Origin: CAXMQS01 sp964195995
Lineage (GTDB): Bacteria; Actinomycetota; Acidimicrobiia; Spongiisociales; JAOTWH01
DNA length: 64,000 nucleotides
Assembly (NCBI GenBank): GCA_964195995.1
Contig: CAXMQS010000075.1
Span: 1-64,000, forward strand
Direction: 5' to 3'
Shown here: positions 1 through 8,122 of the stretch, piece by piece
Numbering within the stretch: position 1 is the stretch's first letter
Layout: each line of letters starts with the position of its first letter
Notes under the pieces: generated by a model
Seen by the model: only the letters and a program-made list of their open reading frames with translations
Told to the model about the DNA's origin: nothing
Database searches by the model: none
Made by a program: the position numbers and the translations under genes

Positions 1-2016
1 ATCGCGGCGCCCGTCATCGTCTTCGTCGGCAGGCGCCTCGTCGTCACCAGGCTCGTCGGCGGCCTCGTCCTCATCGCCCTCGTCGACGATGAGAAAGGCG
101 TCGGCCTGGATCTCGTCGCCATCGGTGTTGGAGGCGATGACCTCGGCCAGAGTGCGCTGGAAGTCGACGCCGTACTCGTCGGCGATGGCGTCGAGGAGGA
201 GATCGTTGCCGTAGAAGAAGCGGTCGCCGTCGCGCAGCGTGGTGAACTGCGCTGTCCAGATGGCGAGCTGGAGCTCGCCCATATCGGAGCCCGCGACATG
301 AGGTTCTGAGACCATGCCGACGAAGGCGTCGACCTCGTCGACGTCGCCGTAGATCGCCTGGAGGCGGGAGGCCAGGGTGGTGGCCCGGGTGGCGGTGATG
401 ACCAAGGTCTCGTCATCGATGGTCTCGGGATCGAGCAGAACCCCGTCATCATCGAACAGCTGGACGAATTCGAGAATGGCGGGGTCGTCGATGTCGAGAC
501 CCTCGGGGAACTCGGCGCTGGCTTCACCGGTGATCTCAGTGAAACTGGTCGTCGGCTCGAGTCCGTAGGCGACCCGCAGCTCGTTGTAGGTGGGCATCCC
601 GTGGTCACGGCCCCTGGCAATGTCGATGGCTCCGAGGTCGATGACGCCGCTGAAGCAGTCGGCGAGCTCGGTTCCATCGAGGCAATCGGCTGGGTTCTCG
701 ACGTCGGGTCCTGGGATCTGGAAGAGGACGCTGCGGAGCTGGTTGTCGATCTGCTCGTCGTTGGCGTACTCGGACTCTGAACCCAGCCCGACCAGCAGGC
801 GGCCGAGACCGATCTCGGGTAGCAGCTCTGGGTTGAAGAAGGCAACGTTGAGCGGGATGGCCAGGGTGACGTCGCCGTCCTCCTCGCCGACCTCGATGCC
901 GGTCTCCTCGAACTGTTCGAGCTGCTCGGACGTCCAGGTGCCGGGCTCGGCTGCAATGTCGAACTCGCCGTGGATCATGCTGTGGGCTCGGTAGCCGACA
1001 GTGGCGAACTCGCTGGTGATGGCGGTATCGACCGATGCGTCATACCCATCGTAAGTGTCAAGGTCGACACCCATCGCGGGGAGGAACTCGGTGTAGGTGA
1101 TGTATTGCTGGGTGGCGGCGACCACGCGGCGGGCGATCTGGAACTTGGCCTCATCGGAGAGGTCGTCGGGGAGGGCGTCGATGATGCGGTTGTGCTCACG
1201 CGCGAAGAGGGTCTGCACAGCGGTGAGGCCGAGGTTCTCGTTGGCCCGCACGTCACCTGCTACCACGGCCGCGGTCGGGTCGAGCCGAAGCAGCCCGTCG
1301 ATGTCCATCGCCGGGGCGTTGGCGGCATCGCCGCGGGCGGTGACGCTGGGCAGATAGCCGTCTTCTGTCATCAGCGTGGCGGAGTTGTTGGTGGGATCGC
1401 CGTCGAGGGACCCCTCGCGCAGCCAGTCGAGGCGCTCGTCGGTGCCGCCGTAGACGGCCCAGGCGTCGATGTAGCTGCTGACGAGGTTGACCTGCTCGCG
1501 GGCCGTGTCAATCCCCGTGCCTTCGGCCACCGCGGAGCGGGTGAAGGCGATGGCCCCGAGATCGTTGGTGAACTCCTCGAGTGGATCGTCTGGGTCGAAG
1601 GCGATGTTGGCGCTCTCGTCACTAGTGGCATCGCGCAGGCCGATGGTGTGATCGATGAACTGCCCCCACACGAAGCCCCAGTGGGAGACGCCGCCCTCCG
1701 AGAACACGTTCTGGGCGACGTCGTTGAACACCCGGTTGCTCACGTAGCGGAGGTCGGGACCGTCCACCATCTCCCCAACGCCGTCGGCGTAGTTGGCTGC
1801 GGCCACCCGTGGGTAGACAAGGCTGGCCTGGCCGGCGGTCGTGTCCTCGAGGTTGTTGCCGCTGCCGTCGAGAGAACGGGTGTCGGCCATCACTTCGTCG
1901 GCGATCGGCGTTGCTTCGGCGCCGGTATTGGCTATCACGATCACGGCGAAGGCAACTGCCAGGGTGACGCCGATGATGGCGATGCGACGCCACGGGGCTT
2001 TGAGGATGGAGGGCAT
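1..2016 (-). CDS. Animal-type heme peroxidase, secreted (3' end cut by window edge)
   Basis: The reverse strand is open for 672 codons from ATG 2016 and runs out of the window without a stop. A purine-rich ribosome site (AAAGGA) lies about 8 bases before the start. Residues 1-35 are a signal peptide or signal anchor. The rest matches the animal heme peroxidase (peroxinectin/myeloperoxidase) superfamily: WGQFIDH gives distal Gln119, Asp122 and His123; RANE gives distal Arg257 and Glu260; REHNR follows; GYRAHS gives proximal His345; and IDIARGRDHG is near-diagnostic. Asp122 and Glu260 match the residues that ester-link heme in mammalian members, so covalent heme is possible (inference). After the domain the chain becomes very Asp/Glu-rich up to the window edge. 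It is divergent from the propeller protein at 2185. The substrate is unknown; halide or phenol oxidation at the cell surface is typical of the family. Confidence 0.9.
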   Translation of the reverse strand, partial: MPSILKAPWRRIAIIGVTLAVAFAVIVIANTGAEATPIADEVMADTRSLDGSGNNLEDTTAGQASLVYPRVAAANYADGVGEMVDGPDLRYVSNRVFNDVAQNVFSEGGVSHWGFVWGQFIDHTIGLRDATSDESANIAFDPDDPLEEFTNDLGAIAFTRSAVAEGTGIDTAREQVNLVSSYIDAWAVYGGTDERLDWLREGSLDGDPTNNSATLMTEDGYLPSVTARGDAANAPAMDIDGLLRLDPTAAVVAGDVRANENLGLTAVQTLFAREHNRIIDALPDDLSDEAKFQIARRVVAATQQYITYTEFLPAMGVDLDTYDGYDASVDTAITSEFATVGYRAHSMIHGEFDIAAEPGTWTSEQLEQFEETGIEVGEEDGDVTLAIPLNVAFFNPELLPEIGLGRLLVGLGSESEYANDEQIDNQLRSVLFQIPGPDVENPADCLDGTELADCFSGVIDLGAIDIARGRDHGMPTYNELRVAYGLEPTTSFTEITGEASAEFPEGLDIDDPAILEFVQLFDDDGVLLDPETIDDETLVITATRATTLASRLQAIYGDVDEVDAFVGMVSEPHVAGSDMGELQLAIWTAQFTTLRDGDRFFYGNDLLLDAIADEYGVDFQRTLAEVIASNTDGDEIQADAFLIVDEGDEDEAADEPGDDEAPADEDDDGRRD

Positions 2017-2184
2017 TGCGGTCCTTTGGTGGGCTACCGAGAACGTACGGACCGCATGTTCGAAGGGTGTCAGCAGAGTGGGTGAGATTGCTCAGGAGGG
2101 CCTTGGAGGAAATACCGCCCTTATACCCTGGAACCGATTCGTTGTCTTGGGCATCTAATAGGTAGGAGACACAAAGGAGGGGAG

Positions 2185-4443
2185 ATGGCAGACGCCACTC
2201 TTCGCAAAGGATTGACCGCTCTGGCGGGCGGTGCCATGGCCGTGCTGTTCATCGGCGGAATTCTCGCGGTGGTGCTCAGCATCGACATCGGGAGTGGGAC
2301 GGTGGATGCGCCCCAGGCCGTCGCCACCACCACTACGACCCTGCCCGACGAGGATGAGGTGCCTTCGACGACGACAGCACCGACGCCCACCCGCACCGAA
2401 ACAGGCGACGCTGTTGGCTCGAGCCTCTATCCCTACAACCAACCGGACGCGGTGCCGCTGCCCGCCATGGGCATCGCCACCACCGACTTCGGTTGGCAGG
2501 TCACCGAGATGCTGGAGGCGACCGGCGGCGAAGTGTGGCTCAACCAGCTATTCCAGTTCAATGGCACGCTGTGGGCCGTCGGCGGCGGCTATGACCAGGC
2601 CGCCGATCGCGAGCTCTCGTTCGTCGAGTCTTCGAGCGACGGGGTCACCTGGACGCCCGTCGAGCTGTCCGCGGGCATGACGTCTGGCAACAGCAACGTC
2701 ACCTTCACCGCCACCGATGACGTACTTGTCGCAACCGTCAATTCGTGGGAAGAGGAAACGGGTCGTTCGAGCCTCAAGGTCTTCGTGTCAGCCGACGGTA
2801 TGACCTGGACCGAGTCCGACCTGTCGAGCTTCATCGGCGCCAACGAGAGCTGGTGGGTGTCGCAGGTAGGAGGAGGCGACGGTGTCCTCTTACTGGCGGC
2901 CACCAAGGAGAACATGCAGTCCAGAGTCGATTGGGAGCCCCCGACGATCACCTTCGAGAAGAACGGTTACCTCATCGCACTCGAAGAAGGCGACTGGACA
3001 TACAGCATCACTGACGCCGCCACCGGCGAGGTCATCCACCAGGGCAGCCAGGAGCGTCTGTGGAACGGCGGCGAGGCCGAGTTTGGCATCTACGACCCCG
3101 TTGCCGGTGAAGTCGTCTTCCCGATGGACTGGGACAGCCTTCACCAGGCCGCAAGCGCCGCGTACGCCGAAGCGCAATGGGGCGAACCCCTGGTAGTCAC
3201 GCTGACCGCTGGGGACCGCACTCTTGCCCTCGACGAGTACTCGGGCGTGGTCACCGTCACCGATGCCTCAGGAGCGGTGCTGTTCAGCGGCACCGAGGAG
3301 GACATCTGGCAAGGGCCGCCTCCGACGTTTATCAACCCCAGCACCGGCGAGGTGCTGGCGGTCATCCCGTGGGACGAGTGGAACGCCGCCCACGAGGGCG
3401 CCTACCCGATTCTCCCCCAGGAGGAGGGTGGCTACTACGCCACGACCGAGTTGTTGCGCTCTGCCGACCAGGGAGCGACGTGGACAACGGTGAACATCGA
3501 GGGCATCACCGGCCCGGGGTTCTACTTCCAGAGCCTCGTGCACGGCGCCAACGGATTCTTGGCGGTCGGCAACCAGGAGCAGGCCTTCGAGAGCCATGAG
3601 GCTGGGCCGACCCCCGCCGTCCCGCAATCGCCGACTGTCCTGGTCAGCACTGACGGCGCGTCCTGGAGCGAGGTGTCGACGAACCTGGCAGCCGGCGCTT
3701 GGGTGTCCAACATCACGACTACTGCCGACGGCTATCTGGCTGTTGTCGGAGATGAAAGTGGCAGCCGGGTTGTCGGATCGGCCGACGGACGCACCTGGCA
3801 GCCGGTGCTGTTAGCGGACGACCTCGATCTGCCGCTCGGCAACGTGTGGTTCGACCGGATCGTCAGCGGCGGGCTCGGAACGTTCGCCACCGGTACCTAT
3901 GACGGCTGGGAAGAGCCGGAGCAGGAGCTGAGGGTGGCGACGATTTCCCGAGACGGTCGCACCCTGACTGTCGACATGCCGAAGTACACGGTGACCGACG
4001 ACGCCACCGGGTTGGTACTCGCCACCTTTGACGAGAGCGACTACTACGCAGAGGAAGGTGTGGGGTCGGCCACAGAACGAGGCTTCAAGTGGGGCGAGGG
4101 CGGGATCGTCATGTTCAACGATGACGGCACCGTGGTGTTCGCTGCCTCCAGTGAAGAATTCGAGGTGGCGATGGGATCGGTGTGGGCCGAGCCTGAGTTC
4201 TACTACCAGTCCGAGCAGGTCCTGCTCTACAACAACGGTGGTGAATGGGCGCGAGTGCCATTGCCGGGCGACCTCGGTCCCAGCACCTGGATCGGCGGCA
4301 TCGTCGTCACCGACACCTCGGTCGTGCTGACCGCCACCGGCGAGACGAGCCCTGCGACCCTTCCCAGCATTCCCGCCTCGGGCAGTGGCCTCCCAACCGA
4401 GTTCTCGACGCGCAGCCTCTCGTTGGTGGGAGTACCTGAGTAG
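2185..4443 (+). CDS. Membrane-anchored Asp-box (BNR) beta-propeller-like protein with a triplicated module
   Basis: A strong Shine-Dalgarno (AAAGGAGG) sits 5-6 bases before ATG. Residues 10-35 form one membrane segment, followed by a Thr/Pro/Glu-rich linker (about 50-75) and a large extracellular part. Repeated S-x-D-G-x-x-W motifs (SSDGVTW, SADGMTW, SADQGATW, STDGASW, SADGRTW) are Asp-box/BNR repeats, as in sialidase-like propellers. No catalytic sialidase residues were recognised. Three copies of another unit of about 60 residues interrupt the propeller: each has TDA(A/S)G followed by a V/L turn, W.G, and GEV....W. They lie near residues 265-320, 345-395 and 605-660. The function is unknown; binding or adhesion is a guess. 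No gene follows for 456 bp; that space holds repeats. Confidence 0.8.
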   Translation: MADATLRKGLTALAGGAMAVLFIGGILAVVLSIDIGSGTVDAPQAVATTTTTLPDEDEVPSTTTAPTPTRTETGDAVGSSLYPYNQPDAVPLPAMGIATTDFGWQVTEMLEATGGEVWLNQLFQFNGTLWAVGGGYDQAADRELSFVESSSDGVTWTPVELSAGMTSGNSNVTFTATDDVLVATVNSWEEETGRSSLKVFVSADGMTWTESDLSSFIGANESWWVSQVGGGDGVLLLAATKENMQSRVDWEPPTITFEKNGYLIALEEGDWTYSITDAATGEVIHQGSQERLWNGGEAEFGIYDPVAGEVVFPMDWDSLHQAASAAYAEAQWGEPLVVTLTAGDRTLALDEYSGVVTVTDASGAVLFSGTEEDIWQGPPPTFINPSTGEVLAVIPWDEWNAAHEGAYPILPQEEGGYYATTELLRSADQGATWTTVNIEGITGPGFYFQSLVHGANGFLAVGNQEQAFESHEAGPTPAVPQSPTVLVSTDGASWSEVSTNLAAGAWVSNITTTADGYLAVVGDESGSRVVGSADGRTWQPVLLADDLDLPLGNVWFDRIVSGGLGTFATGTYDGWEEPEQELRVATISRDGRTLTVDMPKYTVTDDATGLVLATFDESDYYAEEGVGSATERGFKWGEGGIVMFNDDGTVVFAASSEEFEVAMGSVWAEPEFYYQSEQVLLYNNGGEWARVPLPGDLGPSTWIGGIVVTDTSVVLTATGETSPATLPSIPASGSGLPTEFSTRSLSLVGVPE

Positions 4444-4488
4444 GGGAGTTGCTGTCGGGTCTGCGACTTGGGACCTGGGAACAGGAAG

Positions 4489-4552
4489 CCCCCTCCGCCT
4501 CCGAGCACTGCGTGCTCTCCGGCACCTCCCCCTAGAGGGGAGGAAACGAGAG
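4489..4552. repeat. REP-like element A, copy 1
   Basis: A 64-bp unit beginning CCCCCTCCGCCTCCGAGCA, with an inner hairpin (GAGCACTGCGTGCTC) and an end hairpin (CCCCTAGAGGGG). It is nearly identical to three tandem copies starting at 4690. Confidence 0.85.
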
Positions 4553-4615
4553 GGCCTCGGCCGGTACTTCTGGAGTGCTCGCTTCGTTCCCCGATTCCCG
4601 GGGTCGGGTCTTGGT

Positions 4616-4663
4616 CTCCCCCCCCATAGGGGGGAGTACCGGCGGAGCCGGGGGGGGGGGCTT
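4616..4663. repeat. REP-like element B, copy 1
   Basis: Hairpin CTCCCCCC-ATA-GGGGGGAG followed by GTACCGGCGGAGCCGG and a G-run. The same arrangement recurs at 38780-38826, so this is a dispersed element distinct from element A. Confidence 0.75.
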
Positions 4664-4689
4664 CCTCGCGCGAGCGCAAGTTGCTGAAG

Positions 4690-4880
4690 CCCCCTCCGCC
4701 TCCGAGCACTGCGTGCTCTCCGGCACCTCCCCCTAGAGGGGAGGAAACGAGAGCCCCCTCCGCCTCCGAGCACTGCGTGCTCTCGGGCACCTCCCCCTAG
4801 AGGGGAGGACATGAGGGCCCCCTCCGCCTCCGAGCACTGCGTGCTCTCGGGCACCTCCCCCTAGAGGGGAGGAAACCGTG
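4690..4880. repeat. Three tandem copies of REP-like element A (64-bp period)
   Basis: Units begin at 4690, 4754 and 4818 with no spacer between them. They differ at a few positions only (for example CTCCGG versus CTCGGG before the end hairpin). The lack of unique spacers rules out a CRISPR array. Confidence 0.9.
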
Positions 4881-4899
4881 CAGCTGACCACCGCTCCGC

Positions 4900-6372
4900 T
4901 CAGGTGATGAACCCGTCCCAGTTGTCGATGGTGCCTTGCAGGCCTTGATCTGAGTGCCGTAGGGTGAAGGTTCCTTCCGCCAAGTCAACTCGAGCGTCGA
5001 TGGTTGCCCTTTCGTTGTCCCAGCTCAGGCGCAGGGTGCTTTCGTCTCCTGCCACCGTGAACTTGCCGCCGAAGGCGGGGTGGCGGTTGCGGAACCGGGC
5101 CAAGCCCAACAGGCGCTGCACGACAGGCCGCTGTAGCTCGTCGTCGATCTCGGACCGCTGGAAGTAGGGGCGGTTGATGTCGCGGCCGGTGCCGGTGTCT
5201 CCAAGCAGCTCCATGTCGTTGCGGGCCGCCAGCAGCCCTGCGTAGTAGATCTGGGGGATGCCGGGCGAGAGCAGCTGGATGAGTCGTGCCAACAAGTAGC
5301 GGTCGTCGTCGCCGCCAAGGGCCGAGTAGTAGGAGCAGTTCACCTGGTAGAGGTCGAGATTGGATGCCGCCTCGCCGGTGGCGAGTCGACTCTCCCCATC
5401 GCTCGCCCGATGGATGCCCTCCACCAGCTCATCGATCTGGCCGGCCGTCAGGAGCCCGGCCATGTCCTCGGCCTGCCCAACGTCGATCACCCCTATGCCG
5501 TCGTGGGTGTCGAGCACGGTCACGGCGTTGCGGGGGCTGATGGTCAGCCAAGCACGCAGGGCGTCGGCCGAGCCGGTGTAGAGGGCGTGGAGCACCAGCG
5601 GTGGGAGTGCGAAGTCGTAGACCCGATCGGTGACAGCGGCGGCCGCCTGCTGGTGGGAGTAGTGGGAGTGGACTTCGAGGAGTGAGCTCATCCGTCGCGA
5701 GCTGACCTCGGCTCCTATCCCGTCGATGAACCGGTAGGTGTCGTCGGTCATGAAACACGACGTGCCCGGCGCCTTCATGGCATAGCCGATGGCATCGAGT
5801 CGAACCTGGGCCACTCCAGCGGAGGAGAAACGGTCGAGCACGCCCGTCAGGTAGGAGCGGCCCTGGGGGTGGGTGACATTGAGATCGATCTGGTGTGGCG
5901 TGAAGGTGGTCCACATGCGCCGCTGCGATCCGTCGTCGAGCGTCACCGGCGTGAAGGGAAGCCCTGGCCGCGGCCGGTAGATGGCAGACAGCTCATCGGC
6001 AGTGGCGCCTTCGGGGAACACCGAGTCGAATTCGAGGAACATCCCGGCGTACTCGGACTGGTCGCCGTGGCGCCGGAAGTCGGTGAACTGCGGCGACTCG
6101 TCCGAGACGTGGTTGACGATGAGGTCGGCGGTCACGTCGTGAGTGCGGGCGATCCGCGCCACGCTGCCCCAGTCTCCGAGGCGAGGGTCGACCGTGAGAT
6201 GGTCGGTGGGGTCGAAGCCAGCGTCCGCTCCGTCGAAAGGCGTGAAGAAGGGGAGCAGGTGCACTCCGGTGAAGGCTCCATCTAACTGACCGGTGAGCAG
6301 CTCTCCGATCGTGTCCAGTCCGCCCCCTCCGAGCCGGTCGGCATAGGTAATGAGGTGGACGCCATCGCGCAT
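4900..6372 (-). CDS. Sucrose phosphorylase-type enzyme (GH13 subfamily 18)
   Basis: The 490-residue protein resembles Bifidobacterium-type sucrose phosphorylase from its first residues (VHLITYADRLG) to the end. Landmarks are LPFFTPFDGADAGFDP, the nucleophile Asp193 in VRLDAIGY, the acid/base Glu233 in LLEVHSHY, the loop THDGIGVIDVG with Asp291, and GRDINRPYF. The length matches the family (about 500). The enzyme converts sucrose and phosphate to glucose-1-phosphate and fructose in the cytoplasm; relatives acting on glucosylglycerate or sucrose-6-phosphate cannot be excluded. I chose ATG 6372 because the family N-terminus begins there; the longer frame upstream runs into a repeat. No sugar transporter or regulator adjoins it. 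Confidence 0.88.
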   Translation of the reverse strand: MRDGVHLITYADRLGGGGLDTIGELLTGQLDGAFTGVHLLPFFTPFDGADAGFDPTDHLTVDPRLGDWGSVARIARTHDVTADLIVNHVSDESPQFTDFRRHGDQSEYAGMFLEFDSVFPEGATADELSAIYRPRPGLPFTPVTLDDGSQRRMWTTFTPHQIDLNVTHPQGRSYLTGVLDRFSSAGVAQVRLDAIGYAMKAPGTSCFMTDDTYRFIDGIGAEVSSRRMSSLLEVHSHYSHQQAAAAVTDRVYDFALPPLVLHALYTGSADALRAWLTISPRNAVTVLDTHDGIGVIDVGQAEDMAGLLTAGQIDELVEGIHRASDGESRLATGEAASNLDLYQVNCSYYSALGGDDDRYLLARLIQLLSPGIPQIYYAGLLAARNDMELLGDTGTGRDINRPYFQRSEIDDELQRPVVQRLLGLARFRNRHPAFGGKFTVAGDESTLRLSWDNERATIDARVDLAEGTFTLRHSDQGLQGTIDNWDGFIT

Positions 6373-6470
6373 GGGATGAGTCTCGGCGAGGCAGGGCCGT
6401 ACTCCAAGTCGAGGCCATCGAGCGTGCGAGCCTCCGGACCATCGTGACCGTGGGTTTGGCCGCAGTTCGA

Positions 6471-6514
6471 CCCCCTCCGGCCTCGCTCCGCTCGGCCACC
6501 TCCGCCTGGGAGGG
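6471..6514. repeat. REP-like element A, diverged copy
   Basis: Begins CCCCCTCCGG, has an inner GC hairpin (CCTCGCTCCGCTCGG) and ends CACCTCCGCCTGGGAGGG. It lies between two co-oriented genes and abuts the stop of the next gene. Confidence 0.6.
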
Positions 6515-7360
6515 CTATCCCACGAAGCGGAAGGAGCGGATTCCGTCCGACTCCACGGCATAGCCCATGCTGGGGTGGGGGAAGTGGCCGCCGGCGAGGA
6601 GGGCGTTCTCTTGTTCGGCTCGGTCGAGGATCATGCGACGGCTCTTCGTTCCCTCGACGGGGTCCATGTCGAAGATGGGATACCAATCGGGCTCGGATAG
6701 CTGCACCGGCTTGTTGACGGTGTCGCCGAGGATGTAGGCGCGCTCGCCGCCGCTGACTATGGCGAATGACACATGCCCTGGTGTGTGGCCGGGCGTTGGC
6801 ACGGCTACCACCTCAGCAGAGGCGGCGTACTCGCCGTCCACCAGCTCCAGGCGGTTGGCTGCAATGATCGGTGCCAACACCCTTTCGTAGGCCGGCCCGT
6901 TGCTCGGCTTGTCGCCGGGGCTTACCCAGTAGTGGAACTCGGTCTCCTGGACGATGTAGCGGGCATTGGGGAAGGTCAGCTCGAGTGCACCATCGGGGCC
7001 ACGGGTGTTCCATCCGGTGTGGTCCCAATGCAGGTGAGTGAAGAGGACGAGGTTGATGTCGTCAGGAGCGAACCCGGCTGCATCCATCGCTTCGAGCAAG
7101 GAGGGAGGCTGTTCAAGCGCCAAAGGGTTGGGCCATTGGCCGAGTCCTGTGTCAACCAGCATGTTCTTGCCGCCGCTGCGGATGAGAAAGCTTCCGTAGT
7201 TGTGGGCCATCATCCCGTCGTCGCCGACCCATTCGGGATAGGGCTCCCAGGCCTCGGTTTCCACGCCAACGAAGAATCCGCCGGGTTCCTTCCAGGCCCA
7301 CGAGTCCTGCAAGGAGATCAGCTCCGTGGCGCCGATGTTGAGTTTGTGGAACTTGCTCAT
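6515..7360 (-). CDS. Metallo-beta-lactamase-fold hydrolase (AHL-lactonase-like)
   Basis: A 281-residue cytoplasmic protein with the zinc motif THLHWDHTGW (HxHxDH), a later PTPGHTPGHV histidine and ILGDTV aspartate. This pattern is that of the lactonase/MBL-fold group that includes N-acyl homoserine lactonases; the true substrate is unknown. The ATG at 7360 is preferred over the GTG directly before it because GGAGG lies 5-8 bases upstream. It is followed by sucrose phosphorylase in the same direction, but a repeat separates them, so co-transcription is uncertain. Confidence 0.8.
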   Translation of the reverse strand: MSKFHKLNIGATELISLQDSWAWKEPGGFFVGVETEAWEPYPEWVGDDGMMAHNYGSFLIRSGGKNMLVDTGLGQWPNPLALEQPPSLLEAMDAAGFAPDDINLVLFTHLHWDHTGWNTRGPDGALELTFPNARYIVQETEFHYWVSPGDKPSNGPAYERVLAPIIAANRLELVDGEYAASAEVVAVPTPGHTPGHVSFAIVSGGERAYILGDTVNKPVQLSEPDWYPIFDMDPVEGTKSRRMILDRAEQENALLAGGHFPHPSMGYAVESDGIRSFRFVG

Positions 7361-7462
7361 CACGACCTCCGGCGGTGCGAACTCCTGGCGGCGAGGGTAC
7401 TCAGGCAGCGTTGAGTGAAGGCCGTCGTCGACGACCGAAGGTCAAGCGTTGGACGGCCGTCG

Positions 7463-7507
7463 ACCCTCTCCGACCTCGCGGCGCTCGACCACCCTGAAGG
7501 GGGAGGA
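7463..7507. repeat. REP-like element A, diverged copy
   Basis: CCCTCTCCGACCT followed by an inner GC-rich hairpin, then CACCCTGAAGGGGGAGGA. It sits directly after the stop of the CoA-binding protein gene (reverse strand) and before the promoter region of the hydrolase. Confidence 0.5.
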
Positions 7508-7517
7508 TTGACCGTCG

Positions 7518-7994
7518 CTATACCTCCTTGGGGACATTGCCACCCGGGGACAGCCACAGGCGCATCAGTCTATGGGCGAAGTCGGCGGTGGGGCCGAACA
7601 TGAGGGGACAACCCCCGTCGATCACGACAAGGCCGTGCTCTCTGCCGTAGGTGGCAGCTTCGGGGGAGCAACTGCCTGGCCCGAAGGAGCGGTGCATCCA
7701 CACCTGGGTGATCCCGAGCTCCGCGCAGACGCGAACCGTCTGCTCGGCGAGCTCGGCACGGGTGCCGATGACGACGGCGTCGACGCCACCGGGGATCGTC
7801 TTGAGATCTTGGAAGCAGGGATCTCCCTCAACGGTGTCGGCGTTGGGGTTGACGGCGAAGACCTCGTAGCCGCGGTCCCGAAGGCGCCTGTAGACGGAGT
7901 TGCTGCCGTGGCCCCTGGGATCGCGCGACACGCCGGTAACGGCGATCCGTTTGTGCGAAAGGAACTCCTTTGCCGCTTCCTCGATGGTTGGCAT
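7518..7994 (-). CDS. CoA-binding domain protein (YccU-like)
   Basis: A 158-residue Rossmann protein of the CoA_binding_2 family: RIAVTGVSRDPRGHGSNSVYRRL near the N-terminus, then VFAVNPNADTVEG, VDAVVIGT and a Cys/His-containing C-terminal half (VWMHRSFGPGS, DGGCPLMFG). The start at 7994 is fixed by an almost ideal Shine-Dalgarno, GGAGGTGATC at 7997-8006. Family members bind CoA or a nucleotide; the physiological role is unknown. It is divergent from the DUF2079 gene. Confidence 0.8.
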   Translation of the reverse strand: MPTIEEAAKEFLSHKRIAVTGVSRDPRGHGSNSVYRRLRDRGYEVFAVNPNADTVEGDPCFQDLKTIPGGVDAVVIGTRAELAEQTVRVCAELGITQVWMHRSFGPGSCSPEAATYGREHGLVVIDGGCPLMFGPTADFAHRLMRLWLSPGGNVPKEV

Positions 7995-8122
7995 GTGATC
8001 ACCTCCGGCTTGGTGTCCAGGGTGTCTGGAGTCGGCGCTGGCTGCAAGAGTCGAACGTCCCAGGGGCCCACCGACCAATGCCCTAACAGGGGGGTCCCAC
8101 CCTTGTGCCACAATCATGTGCC

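Larger units (their letters stand above)
4444..4899. other. Gene-free repeat block
   Basis: This 456-bp gap between convergent genes is filled mainly by short palindromic repeats: four copies of a 64-bp GC-rich unit and one copy of a second hairpin element. Long reading frames crossing it on the reverse strand repeat the peptide MPESTQCSEAEGA once per repeat unit and are not credible genes. No canonical terminator with a T-tract was seen, but the hairpins may end transcription of both flanking genes. Confidence 0.75.

Noticed and set aside
970..2085. A 371-codon forward open frame
   Set aside because: It lies antisense to the heme peroxidase, whose motifs are unmistakable; the forward product is low-complexity and has no domain.
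3811..4854. A 347-codon reverse open frame with repeated MPESTQCSEAEGA-type peptides
   Set aside because: It is generated by the 64-bp REP-like repeats and overlaps the propeller gene.
4690..4880. Possible CRISPR array (regular 64-bp repeats)
   Set aside because: Repeats are directly adjacent with no unique spacers, and no cas gene is present.
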